In this document: positions 17,106-25,232 of the stretch, piece after piece
How the letters are laid out: each line of letters begins with the position of its first letter
How positions within the stretch are numbered: the first letter of the stretch is position 1
DNA from: Nonomuraea guangzhouensis
Lineage (GTDB): Bacteria > Actinomycetota > Actinomycetes > Streptosporangiales > Streptosporangiaceae
NCBI RefSeq assembly: GCF_019396345.1
Contig: NZ_JAHKRM010000047.1
Coordinates: 1 to 64,000 of the forward strand
DNA: 64,000 nt
Direction of reading: 5' to 3'
Notes under the pieces: model-generated
What the model was told of the DNA's origin: nothing
Databases searched by the model: none
The model's input: the letters and a program-made list of their open reading frames with translations, nothing else
Made by a program: the position numbers and the translations under genes

Positions 17106-17572
17106 GCGGGCAGGGACGTCCCGCGGTATCCGCAGTGCCGGACGCCGCGGGCCTGACGGTGGGCGTGGTCGCCGCATCCTGGCACGCCAAGATCACCGAC
17201 CAGCTCCTCGCCCGGGCGCTGCAGGCGTGCGACGACAGCGGCGCCACGGCCACCGTCGTACGGGTGCCGGGCTCGCTGGAGATCCCGGTCATCGCCCAGG
17301 CGCTGGCCCGCCGCTGCGACGCGGTGGTGGCGCTGGGCGCGGTCATCAAGGGCGAGACCGCGCATTTCGACTACGTCTGCGACTCGGTGACCGCCGGCCT
17401 GACCCGGATCTCGCTCGACGAGGAGACTCCGGTCGGCAACGGCGTACTCACCTGCGAGACCCTCGACCAGGCACTCGACCGCTCGGGCCTGCCGGACAGC
17501 AAGGAGGACAAGGGGTATGAGTCGACCGTCGCCGCGCTGGAGACCGCACTCCTCCTGCGGGACCTCCACTGA
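17102..17572 (+). CDS. ribH: 6,7-dimethyl-8-ribityllumazine synthase
   Basis: Condenses the ribityl pyrimidine with DHBP to give lumazine, the substrate of ribE. The 156-residue product has the family stretches VVRVPGSLEIPVIAQALA, ALGAVIKGETAHFDYVC (phosphate and catalytic His region) and PVGNGVLTCETLDQALDRSG. Ends the rib operon. The start overlaps the ribBA stop (ATGA). Normal length for an icosahedral lumazine synthase subunit. Confidence 0.95.
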   Translation: MSGQGRPAVSAVPDAAGLTVGVVAASWHAKITDQLLARALQACDDSGATATVVRVPGSLEIPVIAQALARRCDAVVALGAVIKGETAHFDYVCDSVTAGLTRISLDEETPVGNGVLTCETLDQALDRSGLPDSKEDKGYESTVAALETALLLRDLH

Positions 17573-17592
17573 CCTGCGGTAGGTTTCCGTTC

Positions 17593-18045
17593 GTGTCCGA
17601 TCCGCTGCCTCCTCCGCCGTTGCCCATCACCTGGCGTCCCCGCCGGGGGAGAATCGTCGCGTACGGCTTCGCGACGCTGGTCGTCCTCGGCTCGGTGGTG
17701 ATGGCCGCCCTCATCGCCGAGCCGTTCCAGCTGCCGGACCGGATCATGCTCGTGCTGTTCGGCTGTCTCGTGGCCTTCGTCCTGCACCTGCTGGGCCGGG
17801 TGCGGGTCGAGGCCGACGAGACGGGCCTGACGATCGTCAACGCCATCCGTACCCACCGCTACAGCTGGCCGGAGGTCCTGGACGTGACCCTGCTGGTCGG
17901 CGAGCCGTGGCCCAAGCTGGACTTCTCCGACGGCCGCAGCATCGGCGCGATGGGCATCCAGGGCTCGGAGAAGGCCCGCGCCCGCCGGGCCACGGCCGAA
18001 CTGGCGGCCCTGATCCGCGAACGCGGCGAGGCGAGCGAGGACTAG
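17593..18045 (+). CDS. PH-domain membrane protein
   Basis: A 150-residue protein with a Pro-rich N-terminus, two adjacent membrane helices (YGFATLVVLGSVVMAALIA and IMLVLFGCLVAFVLHLLG) and a short C-terminal bacterial PH-like domain (VRVEADETGLTIVNAIRTHRYSWPEVLDVTL). Proteins of this kind commonly follow ribH in actinobacteria, but their function is unknown. GTG start 20 bp after the ribH stop, so it may be co-transcribed with the rib operon. Confidence 0.7.
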   Translation: MSDPLPPPPLPITWRPRRGRIVAYGFATLVVLGSVVMAALIAEPFQLPDRIMLVLFGCLVAFVLHLLGRVRVEADETGLTIVNAIRTHRYSWPEVLDVTLLVGEPWPKLDFSDGRSIGAMGIQGSEKARARRATAELAALIRERGEASED

Positions 18046-18057
18046 AGCCGAACACGT

Positions 18058-18093
18058 CGAGAATTCTCGCGAGGACCAAGCGGCGCGTAGCCT
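18058..18093 (+). promoter_or_regulatory. Palindrome and candidate -10 of the MoxR/VWA/XdhC operon
   Basis: CGAGAATTCTCG (18058-18069) is a perfect 12-bp palindrome. TAGCCT (18088-18093) is a TAnnnT -10 candidate that ends 6 bases before GTG 18100. Together they look like an upstream operator and a promoter giving a leaderless message. No good -35 is visible. Confidence 0.4.
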
Positions 18094-18099
18094 GAAGGC

Positions 18100-18990
18100 G
18101 TGCTGCGGCGGACAATCAGGGCAATGGACATCGAGTCTCCAGAGAAGCTCATCGAGCTGCTCGACCGGCACGCCTACCTGGCCGACGAGGGACTGGCCAC
18201 AGCCGCGTTCCTGGCGCTCAGGATGGGACGGCCGCTGTTCCTCGAAGGGGAGGCGGGGGTAGGGAAGACCGAGCTGGCCAAGACGCTGGCCGCGCTGCTG
18301 AAGGCGCCGCTGATCCGGTTGCAGTGCTACGAGGGGCTCGACGCCGCCCAGGCGCTCTACGACTGGGACTTCGCCCGCCAGCTGCTCCACCTCAAGGCCG
18401 CCGAGGCCGCCGGGATCACCGACGTGGGCCGGCTCGAAGGCGAGATCTACGACCGCCGGTTCCTGATCGCCCGGCCGCTGCTCAAGGCCGTCGAGATGCA
18501 GCCCAGCGTGCTACTGGTGGACGAGATCGACCGGGCCGACGACGAGTTCGAGGCGTTCCTGCTCGAAGTGCTGTCCGACTTCACGATCTCCATCCCCGAG
18601 CTGGGCACGATCAGCGCCAGGACGCCGCCGGTGGTCGTCGTCACCTCCAACCGGACCCGCGAGGTGCACGACGCGCTCAAGCGCCGCTGCCTGTACCACT
18701 GGCTGGAGCACCCGGACTTCGACCGGGAGGTGGCGATCCTGCTGCGCCGCCTGCCCGATTGCACCGAGACGCTGGCCGTACAGGTGGCCCAGGCGGCGGC
18801 GCGGCTGCGGCGGGCCGGGCTGGTCAAGCCGCCGGGCGTCGCCGAGACGCTCGACTGGACCGAGGCGCTGCTCACGCTGGGCGCGAAGGAGCTCGACCCC
18901 GGCCGCGCCGCCGCCACGCTGGGCGCCGCGCTGAAATACCGCGAGGACGTCGAGAACGTCCTGGACAACGGGCTGCTCGACCATGCATGA
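18100..18990 (+). CDS. MoxR-family AAA+ ATPase, CoxD-like
   Basis: A 296-residue AAA+ chaperone ATPase. Walker A is GEAGVGKTE near residue 52, Walker B LLVDEIDRADDEFEAF near 139, and sensor 1 is VVVTSNRTRE near 186. In carbon monoxide dehydrogenase clusters CoxD works with the VWA protein CoxE in assembling the [CuSMoO2] site. The next genes here are CoxE-like and XdhC/CoxF-like, in the same order as that module. GTG 18100 lies 6 bases after a TAGCCT box (leaderless); ATG 18124 is an alternative start. The end overlaps the next gene by 8 bp. Confidence 0.85.
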   Translation: MLRRTIRAMDIESPEKLIELLDRHAYLADEGLATAAFLALRMGRPLFLEGEAGVGKTELAKTLAALLKAPLIRLQCYEGLDAAQALYDWDFARQLLHLKAAEAAGITDVGRLEGEIYDRRFLIARPLLKAVEMQPSVLLVDEIDRADDEFEAFLLEVLSDFTISIPELGTISARTPPVVVVTSNRTREVHDALKRRCLYHWLEHPDFDREVAILLRRLPDCTETLAVQVAQAAARLRRAGLVKPPGVAETLDWTEALLTLGAKELDPGRAAATLGAALKYREDVENVLDNGLLDHA

Positions 18991-20053
18991 CCTGATCGGC
19001 ACCATGACGGGCTTCGCCAGGACACTGCGCGCCGCGGGCGTCGCCGCCGACCACGAGCGGACCCGCAACCTGCTGCTGGCCCTGGACCACCTCGACGTGA
19101 CCGCCCCGGCCGAGGTCTACTGGGCCGGCCGCTTCACCCTCTGCGCCACCCCCGACGACCTGCCCAGGTACGACCGCTGCTTCGCCGCCTACTTCGGCGG
19201 CAGAACAGCGAAGGTCAGCCGTACGAGCACCACGACCGTCACCCGGCACACCGCCGCGGCCGACCAGGACGAACAGGAGGGCGAGGCGGACGCCGTGCCC
19301 GGCACCGCCAGCCGTACCGAGATCCTGCGGCACCGGGACGTGGCCAGGCTCACCGAGGCCGAGCGGGCGGAGGTGCACCGGATGCTGTCGCTGCTGCGCG
19401 GCCGGCGCGCGCAGCGGCGCTCGCGGCGGTTCGCGGCCGCGCACCGGGGAGTCCTGGACCAGCGGCGCACGATCCGGGACGCGCTCAGGAAGGGCGACGT
19501 CGCGCGGTTGCGGCGCAAGCGGCACGCCACCAGGCCGCGCCGCGTCGTGCTGCTGGTGGACGTCAGCGGCTCCATGGCGCCCTACGCCGAGACGCTGCTG
19601 CGCTTCGCGCACGCCCTGGTCAGGAGCGAGCCGCGGGCCACCCGGGTCTACTCGATCGGCACCAGGCTCACCCCGATCACCGCCGAGCTGCGCCACCGCG
19701 ACCCTGGCACGGCGCTGAACGAGGTGTCCAAGGCCGTGCCCGACTGGAGCGGCGGCACCAGACTCGGCGAGGAGCTCAGGGAGTACCTCACCCGCTCCAG
19801 CGCGCGAGGCGCGATCGCGGTGATCGCCTCGGACGGCTGGGAACGCGGCGATCCGGAGCTCCTGGGCACCCAGATGGCCCGGCTGGCCCGGCAGGCGCAC
19901 CGGGTCATCTGGGTCAACCCGCACAAGGGATACGCGGACTACCAGCCGCTGACCGGCGGCATGCGCGCCGCCCTGCCGTACCTGGACGATCTGGTGGCCG
20001 GGCACAGCCTGGCCGCCTTCGAGGAACTGAGCGAGAGGCTCGCCGATGCGTGA
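18983..20053 (+). CDS. VWA-domain protein, CoxE family
   Basis: A 356-residue protein with an N-terminal helical CoxE region, a basic/Arg-rich middle (RRGRRAQRRSRRF, about 133-145) and a C-terminal von Willebrand A domain. The metal-ion adhesion site is intact: DVSGS near residue 193, Thr in SGGTRLGEE and Asp in ASDGWERGD. Partner of the MoxR ATPase, whose gene it overlaps. By family it belongs to the maturation pair of molybdenum hydroxylases. Confidence 0.85.
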   Translation: MHDLIGTMTGFARTLRAAGVAADHERTRNLLLALDHLDVTAPAEVYWAGRFTLCATPDDLPRYDRCFAAYFGGRTAKVSRTSTTTVTRHTAAADQDEQEGEADAVPGTASRTEILRHRDVARLTEAERAEVHRMLSLLRGRRAQRRSRRFAAAHRGVLDQRRTIRDALRKGDVARLRRKRHATRPRRVVLLVDVSGSMAPYAETLLRFAHALVRSEPRATRVYSIGTRLTPITAELRHRDPGTALNEVSKAVPDWSGGTRLGEELREYLTRSSARGAIAVIASDGWERGDPELLGTQMARLARQAHRVIWVNPHKGYADYQPLTGGMRAALPYLDDLVAGHSLAAFEELSERLADA

Positions 20054-21137
20054 TGTGCTGACGGAGATCATGCCCTGGTGGCGGTCGGGGCTCAGGTTCG
20101 GGCTCGCCACGGTGGTGAGCACGTTCAGCAGCGCCCCCCGGCCACCCGGCGCGGCCATGGCCGTACGCGGCGACGAGGTGGTCGGCAGCGTGTCCGGCGG
20201 GTGCGTCGAGGGCGCGGTGTTCGAGCTGGCCGCCGAGATCGACACCCCCGTCCTGCAGAGGTACGGCGTGAGCGACGACGACGCGTTCGCCGTCGGGCTG
20301 ACCTGCGGCGGCATCATCGACATCCTCGTCGAGCCGGTCTCGATCGAGACGTTTCCCGAGCTGGGGGAGATCTCGGCGTCCGTGAAGGCGCACGAGCCCG
20401 TGGCGGTCGCCACGATCGTCTCCGGCCCCGGCCGGATGGGCGCCCGCCGCGTCATCTGGCCGGACCGCTCCTCCGGCACGCTCGGCCTGGACCGCCTCGA
20501 CGAGGCCGTCGACGACGACGCCCGCGGCATGCTGGCCCAGGGCGCGACGGGCATCAGGCACTACGGCGGGCAGGGCGAGCGGCGGCTGGACGACCTCGCG
20601 GTGTTCGTGCACTCGTTCGCGCCGCCGCCGCGCATGCTGGTCTTCGGCGCGATCGACTTCGCCGCGGCGGTGGCGCGGGTGGGTAAGTTCCTGGGCTATC
20701 ACGTGACCGTCTGCGACGCGCGGCCCATCTTCGCCACCCCCAAGCGCTTCCCCGAGGCCGACGAGGTGGTGGTCAAGTGGCCGCACGACTACCTAGCCTC
20801 GGTGCAGGTGGACGAGCGCACGGTCATCTGCGTCCTCACCCACGACCCCAAGTTCGACGTGCCGCTGCTGGAGGTGGCGCTGCGCACCGACGCGGGCTAC
20901 GTCGGCGCCATGGGCTCCCGCCGCACCCACGAGGACCGGCTGGACCGGCTGCGCGAGGCGGGCCTGACCGAGGACGAGCTGGCCCGGCTGAGGTCGCCCA
21001 TCGGCCTCGACCTGGGCGCCCGGACCCCGGAGGAGACGGCGGTGTCGATCGCCGCCGAGCTGATCCAGCTCCGCTGGGGCGGTTCGGGACGGCCGCTGAC
21101 CCACACCGAGGGGCGCATCCACCAGGAGACGCCATGA
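20046..21137 (+). CDS. XdhC/CoxF-family molybdenum hydroxylase maturation protein
   Basis: A 363-residue XdhC family protein. The N-terminal XdhC domain has SVSGGCVEGAVFELA (about 49-63), and the C-terminal Rossmann domain has VGAMGSRRTHEDRLDRLREAG. Family members bind molybdenum cofactor, promote its sulfuration and insert it into xanthine dehydrogenase or CO dehydrogenase-type enzymes. It overlaps both neighbours (8 bp with the VWA gene, ATGA with the MobA-like gene). The target hydroxylase is not encoded in this window. Confidence 0.85.
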   Translation: MRDVLTEIMPWWRSGLRFGLATVVSTFSSAPRPPGAAMAVRGDEVVGSVSGGCVEGAVFELAAEIDTPVLQRYGVSDDDAFAVGLTCGGIIDILVEPVSIETFPELGEISASVKAHEPVAVATIVSGPGRMGARRVIWPDRSSGTLGLDRLDEAVDDDARGMLAQGATGIRHYGGQGERRLDDLAVFVHSFAPPPRMLVFGAIDFAAAVARVGKFLGYHVTVCDARPIFATPKRFPEADEVVVKWPHDYLASVQVDERTVICVLTHDPKFDVPLLEVALRTDAGYVGAMGSRRTHEDRLDRLREAGLTEDELARLRSPIGLDLGARTPEETAVSIAAELIQLRWGGSGRPLTHTEGRIHQETP

Positions 21138-21697
21138 GAGGCTCCCGGGTGGCCGGGCTGCTGCTCGCCGCCGGGCAGGGCGCCCGGCTGGGCACGCCCA
21201 AGGCGCTGGTCGAGTACGAGGGCGAACGGCTGGTCGACCGGGGCGTGCGGCTGCTGGAGGAGGGCGGCTGCCATCCCGTGGTGGTCGTGCTCGGCGCGGC
21301 GACCGTACAGGTGCGTCGGGCGGTGACGGTACGCAATCCGGACTGGCCGACGGGCATGGGCTCGTCGCTGAGAGTGGGGCTGGCCGCGCTGCCCGAGGAG
21401 GCCGATTCGGTGGTCATCGCGCTGGTGGACCAGCCGTTCATCAGGCCCGAGGCGGTCCGCGCCCTGATCGCCGGCCAGGCCGAGGTGGCCGTGGCGACCT
21501 ACGGCGGCAAGCGCAGGAACCCCGTGCTGATCGCCCGCAGCCACTTCGGTGCGGTCGCCGCGCTGGCCGTGGGTGACGTGGGCGCGCGGCCGTTCCTGAA
21601 GGCGCATCCCGAGCTGGTCACCGAGGTGCCGTGCGACGGCCTGGGCGACCCGGCGGACATCGACACGCCCGGGGACCTGTCGCTGCTAGAGACGTAG
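21134..21697 (+). CDS. MobA/MocA-like nucleotidyltransferase
   Basis: A 187-residue nucleotidyltransferase with the NTP-binding start VAGLLLAAGQGARLGTPKALVEYEG and the LVDQPFI segment near residue 100. It resembles MocA, which makes the cytosine dinucleotide form of molybdenum cofactor used by CO/xanthine dehydrogenase-type enzymes. That fits the CoxD/E/F-like genes directly upstream. The ATG at 21134 overlaps the xdhC-like stop. Its last 12 bp overlap the end of the convergent membrane EEP gene. Confidence 0.8.
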   Translation: MRGSRVAGLLLAAGQGARLGTPKALVEYEGERLVDRGVRLLEEGGCHPVVVVLGAATVQVRRAVTVRNPDWPTGMGSSLRVGLAALPEEADSVVIALVDQPFIRPEAVRALIAGQAEVAVATYGGKRRNPVLIARSHFGAVAALAVGDVGARPFLKAHPELVTEVPCDGLGDPADIDTPGDLSLLET

Positions 21698-22573
21698 CGA
21701 GGCGACGGCGGCCCGGTGGTCGCTGCCCGTCGCCGGGGCCACCCCCGCCTTGGTGGCCGTCATCCCCTTGAACAGGATGTGGTCCGGCCGGGTGATCGGG
21801 AACTCCGACGGCCAGGTGAACCCGAAACCGTCGCCCGCCGTGACCTGCGCGTCGATCAGCGGCGGGGTGAGCCCCCGCATGCCCCGGTCGGTGGTGGCGG
21901 TGTTGAGGTCGCCGAGCAGCAGGATCCGCTTGCTCGGGTCGGCGTCGATGAGCTTGCGGGCGGAGGCCAGGGACTCGTCGCGCGAGGCGGTCTGGCCGGG
22001 GCGGGCGGAGGCCAGGTGCATGACGTACACAGTGACCTTGCCCTTGGGCGTGGCCACCACGGCCCGCAGCGCGCGCGGCCAGCCCATGCCGACGTCGAGC
22101 GGCTTGGTCTCGGTGATCGGGTAGCGGCTCCACAAGCCGACCGTGCTCACCGGATAGTGGTACTTGAACATCTTGTTGAGCTGCTTGGCGGCCGGGCCGC
22201 CGCTGGTGAGCTCCTGCGCCGCCAGCAGGTCGAGGTCTTCGGCGATGCGGCGTACGGCCTCGCCCGAGGCGTTGTTGGTGACGCCCACGTTCACCGTGCC
22301 GACCGCCAGATCGCTCTGGCCGCCGGGCGGAGTGCGCATCAGCGTGGCGCCGAACATCACCGCCCACACCACCCCCGGCACGAGCGCCGCCACCGTGGCC
22401 ACCGTCGACCGGGCCACGAGGGCGCCCACGATCAGCAGCGGCACGATGATCCCGAACCAGGGCAGCAGGCTCTCCATCACGGGAGTGAACCCACCCAGCG
22501 CCGGGATCAGCTGGTGCCCCGCCAGACTCACCGCGAGCACGGCTGACACGACGATGACGAGGCGCTTCAGCAT
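21686..22573 (-). CDS. Membrane-anchored endonuclease/exonuclease/phosphatase family protein
   Basis: A 295-residue protein starting MLKRLVIVVSAVLAVSLAG. Three N-terminal hydrophobic helices (residues about 4-25, 37-57 and 62-82) are followed by an EEP-fold domain. EEP landmarks are VGTVNVG, LLAAQELT (metal-binding Glu), LLLGDLNTATTD (catalytic Asp/Asn) and the terminal GSDHRAAVASL (SDHR motif). The active site appears intact and probably faces outward. Substrate (phosphodiester or phosphomonoester) unknown. I chose the ATG at 22573 because upstream codons run into the divergent gene's promoter. Confidence 0.8.
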   Translation of the reverse strand: MLKRLVIVVSAVLAVSLAGHQLIPALGGFTPVMESLLPWFGIIVPLLIVGALVARSTVATVAALVPGVVWAVMFGATLMRTPPGGQSDLAVGTVNVGVTNNASGEAVRRIAEDLDLLAAQELTSGGPAAKQLNKMFKYHYPVSTVGLWSRYPITETKPLDVGMGWPRALRAVVATPKGKVTVYVMHLASARPGQTASRDESLASARKLIDADPSKRILLLGDLNTATTDRGMRGLTPPLIDAQVTAGDGFGFTWPSEFPITRPDHILFKGMTATKAGVAPATGSDHRAAVASLRL

Positions 22574-22677
22574 TCGACCCAGGCTAGCCGCTCGCCGCAG
22601 GTGACGCGGCGCGCTAACCTGTTGCCGTCGCAACGGAACAACATTCGGTTCATCCTTCGGTTCATCGGGAGCCCGGC

Positions 22678-23718
22678 ATGCGCATCGGTATGGCACTCAA
22701 CTACTCCGGCGGTTTCAAGGAGACCGTCGCCGAGCTGGCCGATTACGAAAAGGCGGGCCTCGACATCGTCTTCGTGGCCGAGGCCTACAGCTTCGACGCC
22801 GTGAGCCAGATGGGCTACATCGCCGCCAGGACCGAGCGCCTGGAGATCGCCTCCGGGATCCTGCCGATCTACTCGCGGACCCCGACGCTGCTGGCGATGA
22901 CCGCCGCGGGCATGGACTACGTCTCCGACGGGCGCTTCACGCTGGGACTCGGCGCGTCGGGGCCGCAGGTGATCGAGGGCTTCCACGGCGTGCCGTACAC
23001 CGCGCCGCTGGGCCGTACGAGGGAGATCATCGAGATCTGCCGCCGGGTGTGGCGGCGCGAGCGGATGGAGTACGAAGGCAAGCACTACACGCTGCCGCTC
23101 CCGTCCGACCAGGGGACCGGGCTCGGCAAGCCGCTCAAGCTCATCAACCATCCGGTACGCCCCCGCATCCCGATCGTGGTCGCGGCCATCGGCCCCAAGA
23201 ACGTCGAACTGGCCGCGGAACTCGCCGAAGGCTGGGAGCCGATCTTCTACGTCCCCGAGAAGGCCGCCGACGTGTGGGGCCCGTCGCTGGCCGCCGGGCG
23301 GGCCAAGCGGCAGGACGAGCTCGGCGAGCTGGACGTGATCGCGCAGGCGTCGCTGGCGATCGGCGACGACGTGGCGGGGCTGCTGGAGTTCGGCCGGCCG
23401 ATGGCCGCGCTGTACATCGGCGGGATGGGCGCCAAGGGCCGCAACTTCTACAACGATCTGGCTCGGCGCTACGGCTACGAGAAGGAGGCCGAGGCGATCC
23501 AGGAGCTGTACCTCGAGGGGAAGAAGAACGAGGCGGCGGCGCTGGTGCCGCACGAGCTGCTGGAGAGCATGTCGCTCATCGGGAGTGAGGGGTTCGTGCG
23601 GGACCGGGTGGCGGCGATGAAGGAGTCGGGGGTGACGACGCTCAACATCGCGCCGTTCGGGGCGACGCACGAGGACCGGGTGAAACTGATCGAGCAGATC
23701 AAGGAGATCGCCTCCTGA
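22678..23718 (+). CDS. LLM-class F420-dependent oxidoreductase
   Basis: A 346-residue TIM-barrel flavin/F420 oxidoreductase of the luciferase-like family. Typical segments are VAEAYSFDAVSQMGYIAARTERLEIASGILPIYSRTPTLLAMTAAGMD (split over residues about 37-82), RFTLGLGASGPQVIEGFHG, and RIPIVVAAIGPKNVELAAELAEGW. Mycobacterial-type LLM enzymes with this pattern use F420. The substrate cannot be told. Start ATG with GGGAG upstream. Monocistronic; the 3' end is followed by the initiator tRNA. Confidence 0.85.
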   Translation: MRIGMALNYSGGFKETVAELADYEKAGLDIVFVAEAYSFDAVSQMGYIAARTERLEIASGILPIYSRTPTLLAMTAAGMDYVSDGRFTLGLGASGPQVIEGFHGVPYTAPLGRTREIIEICRRVWRRERMEYEGKHYTLPLPSDQGTGLGKPLKLINHPVRPRIPIVVAAIGPKNVELAAELAEGWEPIFYVPEKAADVWGPSLAAGRAKRQDELGELDVIAQASLAIGDDVAGLLEFGRPMAALYIGGMGAKGRNFYNDLARRYGYEKEAEAIQELYLEGKKNEAAALVPHELLESMSLIGSEGFVRDRVAAMKESGVTTLNIAPFGATHEDRVKLIEQIKEIAS

Positions 23719-23773
23719 TTTGCCGTTGGGCGGCCGAAGCACTCCTCGGGACCCGATAGTCTTTCTCTTGCGA

Positions 23774-23850
23774 CGCGGGGTGGAGCAGTTCGGTAGCTCG
23801 CTGGGCTCATAACCCAGAGGTCGCAGGTTCAAATCCTGTCCCCGCTACCA
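23774..23850 (+). tRNA. Initiator tRNA-fMet (anticodon CAT)
   Basis: A 77-nt cloverleaf. Acceptor 5' strand is CGCGGGG and 3' strand CCCCGCT with position 1-72 unpaired. The anticodon stem has three consecutive G-C pairs (GGG-CTCATAA-CCC), the hallmark of initiators. The T arm is GGTTCAAATCC, and the 3' ACCA is encoded. It matches the actinobacterial initiator tRNA pattern. This tRNA is the substrate of the fmt product encoded in the same window. Confidence 0.97.
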
Positions 23851-23857
23851 AGACGAG

Positions 23858-23891
23858 AAGGCCCTTCAGGATCATCCTGGAGGGCCTTTTT
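23858..23891 (+). terminator. Rho-independent terminator of the initiator tRNA
   Basis: GGCCCTTCAGGA pairs with TCCTGGAGGGCC (one G-U pair) and is followed directly by TTTTT at 23887-23891. It begins 8 bases after the tRNA CCA end. This is the only hairpin in the window with a classic U tract on the plus strand. Confidence 0.9.
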
Positions 23892-24039
23892 CGCGCGTCC
23901 AGGCACAATGGGCCGCGCTTCGCTCGGACCGCCTTTCTCGGCGCGCAACCCCTTACGGTCGGCGCTTGCGGCCGCCGGTTGGCCGGAGTCGACAGTCATG
24001 ATCACTCGCCCGGGACCTCTGAGCTAAGCTCGGTAGATC

Positions 24040-24435
24040 ATGACCGATCTGCTCGGAATCAACCATCTGACACTGTCCACGACCGAACTCGACCGGCTCG
24101 TGGCGTACTACACGGAGTTGCTCGGAGCAAGGCTCGCGTTCGAGCGCGCTGCAACCTCTGCCGATCCTCGGATCGCAGTCCTAGATGTCGGCGGGGCCGA
24201 CCATCTGATGATCGTCGAAACCGCTACTGTCCCCGCCCTCGATCTTGATCCCCTGAACCGGGCGGGTTGGGGCCTGCGCGTGGGCACATACGCACAGCTG
24301 TGTGAGCTTCGCGAACGGATTCTGGATGCCGGGCGGTCAGTCGGACAGATCGAGACGCTGCCCACGCAATGGACGATGACGGCTCGCGATCCCGATGGAC
24401 GCCCTGTGGATATCCGGGCCCATCGCCCTCGATGA
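24040..24435 (+). CDS. VOC-family (glyoxalase-like) protein
   Basis: A 131-residue vicinal-oxygen-chelate fold protein. It has GINHLTLSTTELDRLVAYYTELLGARL at the start (His metal ligand), VGGADHLMIVET in the middle and RDPDGRPVDIRAHRP at the end. The usual final Glu ligand is replaced by Asp in that last motif. Function may be a small-molecule binding or resistance protein, not assignable. Codon use is less GC-rich than its neighbours and it lies just after a tRNA gene, which suggests a late arrival. TAAGCT 9 bases upstream and no ribosome binding site suggest a leaderless message. Confidence 0.75.
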   Translation: MTDLLGINHLTLSTTELDRLVAYYTELLGARLAFERAATSADPRIAVLDVGGADHLMIVETATVPALDLDPLNRAGWGLRVGTYAQLCELRERILDAGRSVGQIETLPTQWTMTARDPDGRPVDIRAHRPR

Positions 24436-24508
24436 TCACACGTGGGGACAAGGCCCTCACGGCTTGATGTCTCCCGCCATCTCGACCGTACGCGCAGTTC
24501 GCCAACAG

Positions 24509-24529
24509 TGTCCGCCGAAAGGGCGGACA
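24509..24529. other. Hairpin in the gap between the VOC gene and a small gene
   Basis: TGTCCGCC and GGCGGACA form a perfect 8-bp stem with a GAAAG loop. It may terminate the VOC transcript or be an operator. The rest of the 284-bp gap (24436-24719) shows no gene that I can support. Confidence 0.4.
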
Positions 24530-24719
24530 ATCGCCGTCGGTTGGCCCGTCACCGAATCCGGGCGTATGGCGGTTGGCGTGGCGGGTGTGGGGTGAGAAAG
24601 ACTGCACGTGACGGCAAGCGCTCTCCTGGGCGAATCGATGCGCATCGCACCGGCTGAGACGGCATGCTGGTTCGGGCGCCCAAGGGCGCTACCCCTCCAT
24701 GCCGGAAGGTGCATGAGTC

Positions 24720-25025
24720 ATGACAGGCAGCCCTCAGCGGGGCGCTTTCCTCAAAGAGCACATGAACGCCGTGCTGGCGATGGTCACCGTCGCTCTGGAA
24801 GCACGGGAGAGCGGCGACACCAGCGACCCCGTCGGCCTGCAGGTGATCAGCCGGGTCATCAACGAGGTGCCACGGGAGGTCGCCGCGATGGCGTCCCTGC
24901 ATCTCATCCTGCTGCTCGTCCGGCACCTCGCGCGGGTGCAGGGACGGCCGGTGGACGAAGTGTGGCAGGAGCTCGCGCTGATCTACGCCGAGGACTGGCC
25001 CGAGGACGATGCGCCCCGGGCGTGA
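24720..25025 (+). CDS. Small helical protein of unknown function
   Basis: A 101-residue protein, probably cytoplasmic and all-helical, starting MTGSPQRGAFLKEHMNAVLAMVTVALEARESG and ending with an acidic tail (YAEDWPEDDAPRA). GGAAGG lies about 10 bases before the ATG, which supports the start. No motif is recognised. It sits alone between the VOC gene and the pseudokinase gene with its own intergenic spaces. Codon bias resembles the host, so it is likely a real gene. Confidence 0.5.
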   Translation: MTGSPQRGAFLKEHMNAVLAMVTVALEARESGDTSDPVGLQVISRVINEVPREVAAMASLHLILLLVRHLARVQGRPVDEVWQELALIYAEDWPEDDAPRA

Positions 25026-25232
25026 GGCCCGGGCCCGTCCTATGCCTCTGAAATGTGAGCACCACCACCCTCGTCCGTACTGGCTCTGTGTTGTGAGACG
25101 CCTTCGCGATCCGGTGGGTTGACAGGGGCCGCGCCGGAACCTGATCCCTTCGGACCGTGTTGTGGGGCGGGTGAGGCCCGTGGGGGCCTAGTGTGGGGCG
25201 GAAATTGACGTTTCTGAGTTATTGGCGGAGAT

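Noticed and set aside
23774..25025. An integrated mobile element at the initiator tRNA
   Set aside because: No second copy of the tRNA 3' end, no integrase and no phage or plasmid genes are present. Only a low-GC gene remains.
25119..25147. A promoter TTGACA-17-TGATCC before the pseudokinase gene
   Set aside because: The -35 is perfect, but the -10 matches poorly and it lies about 85 bp upstream with no supporting feature.
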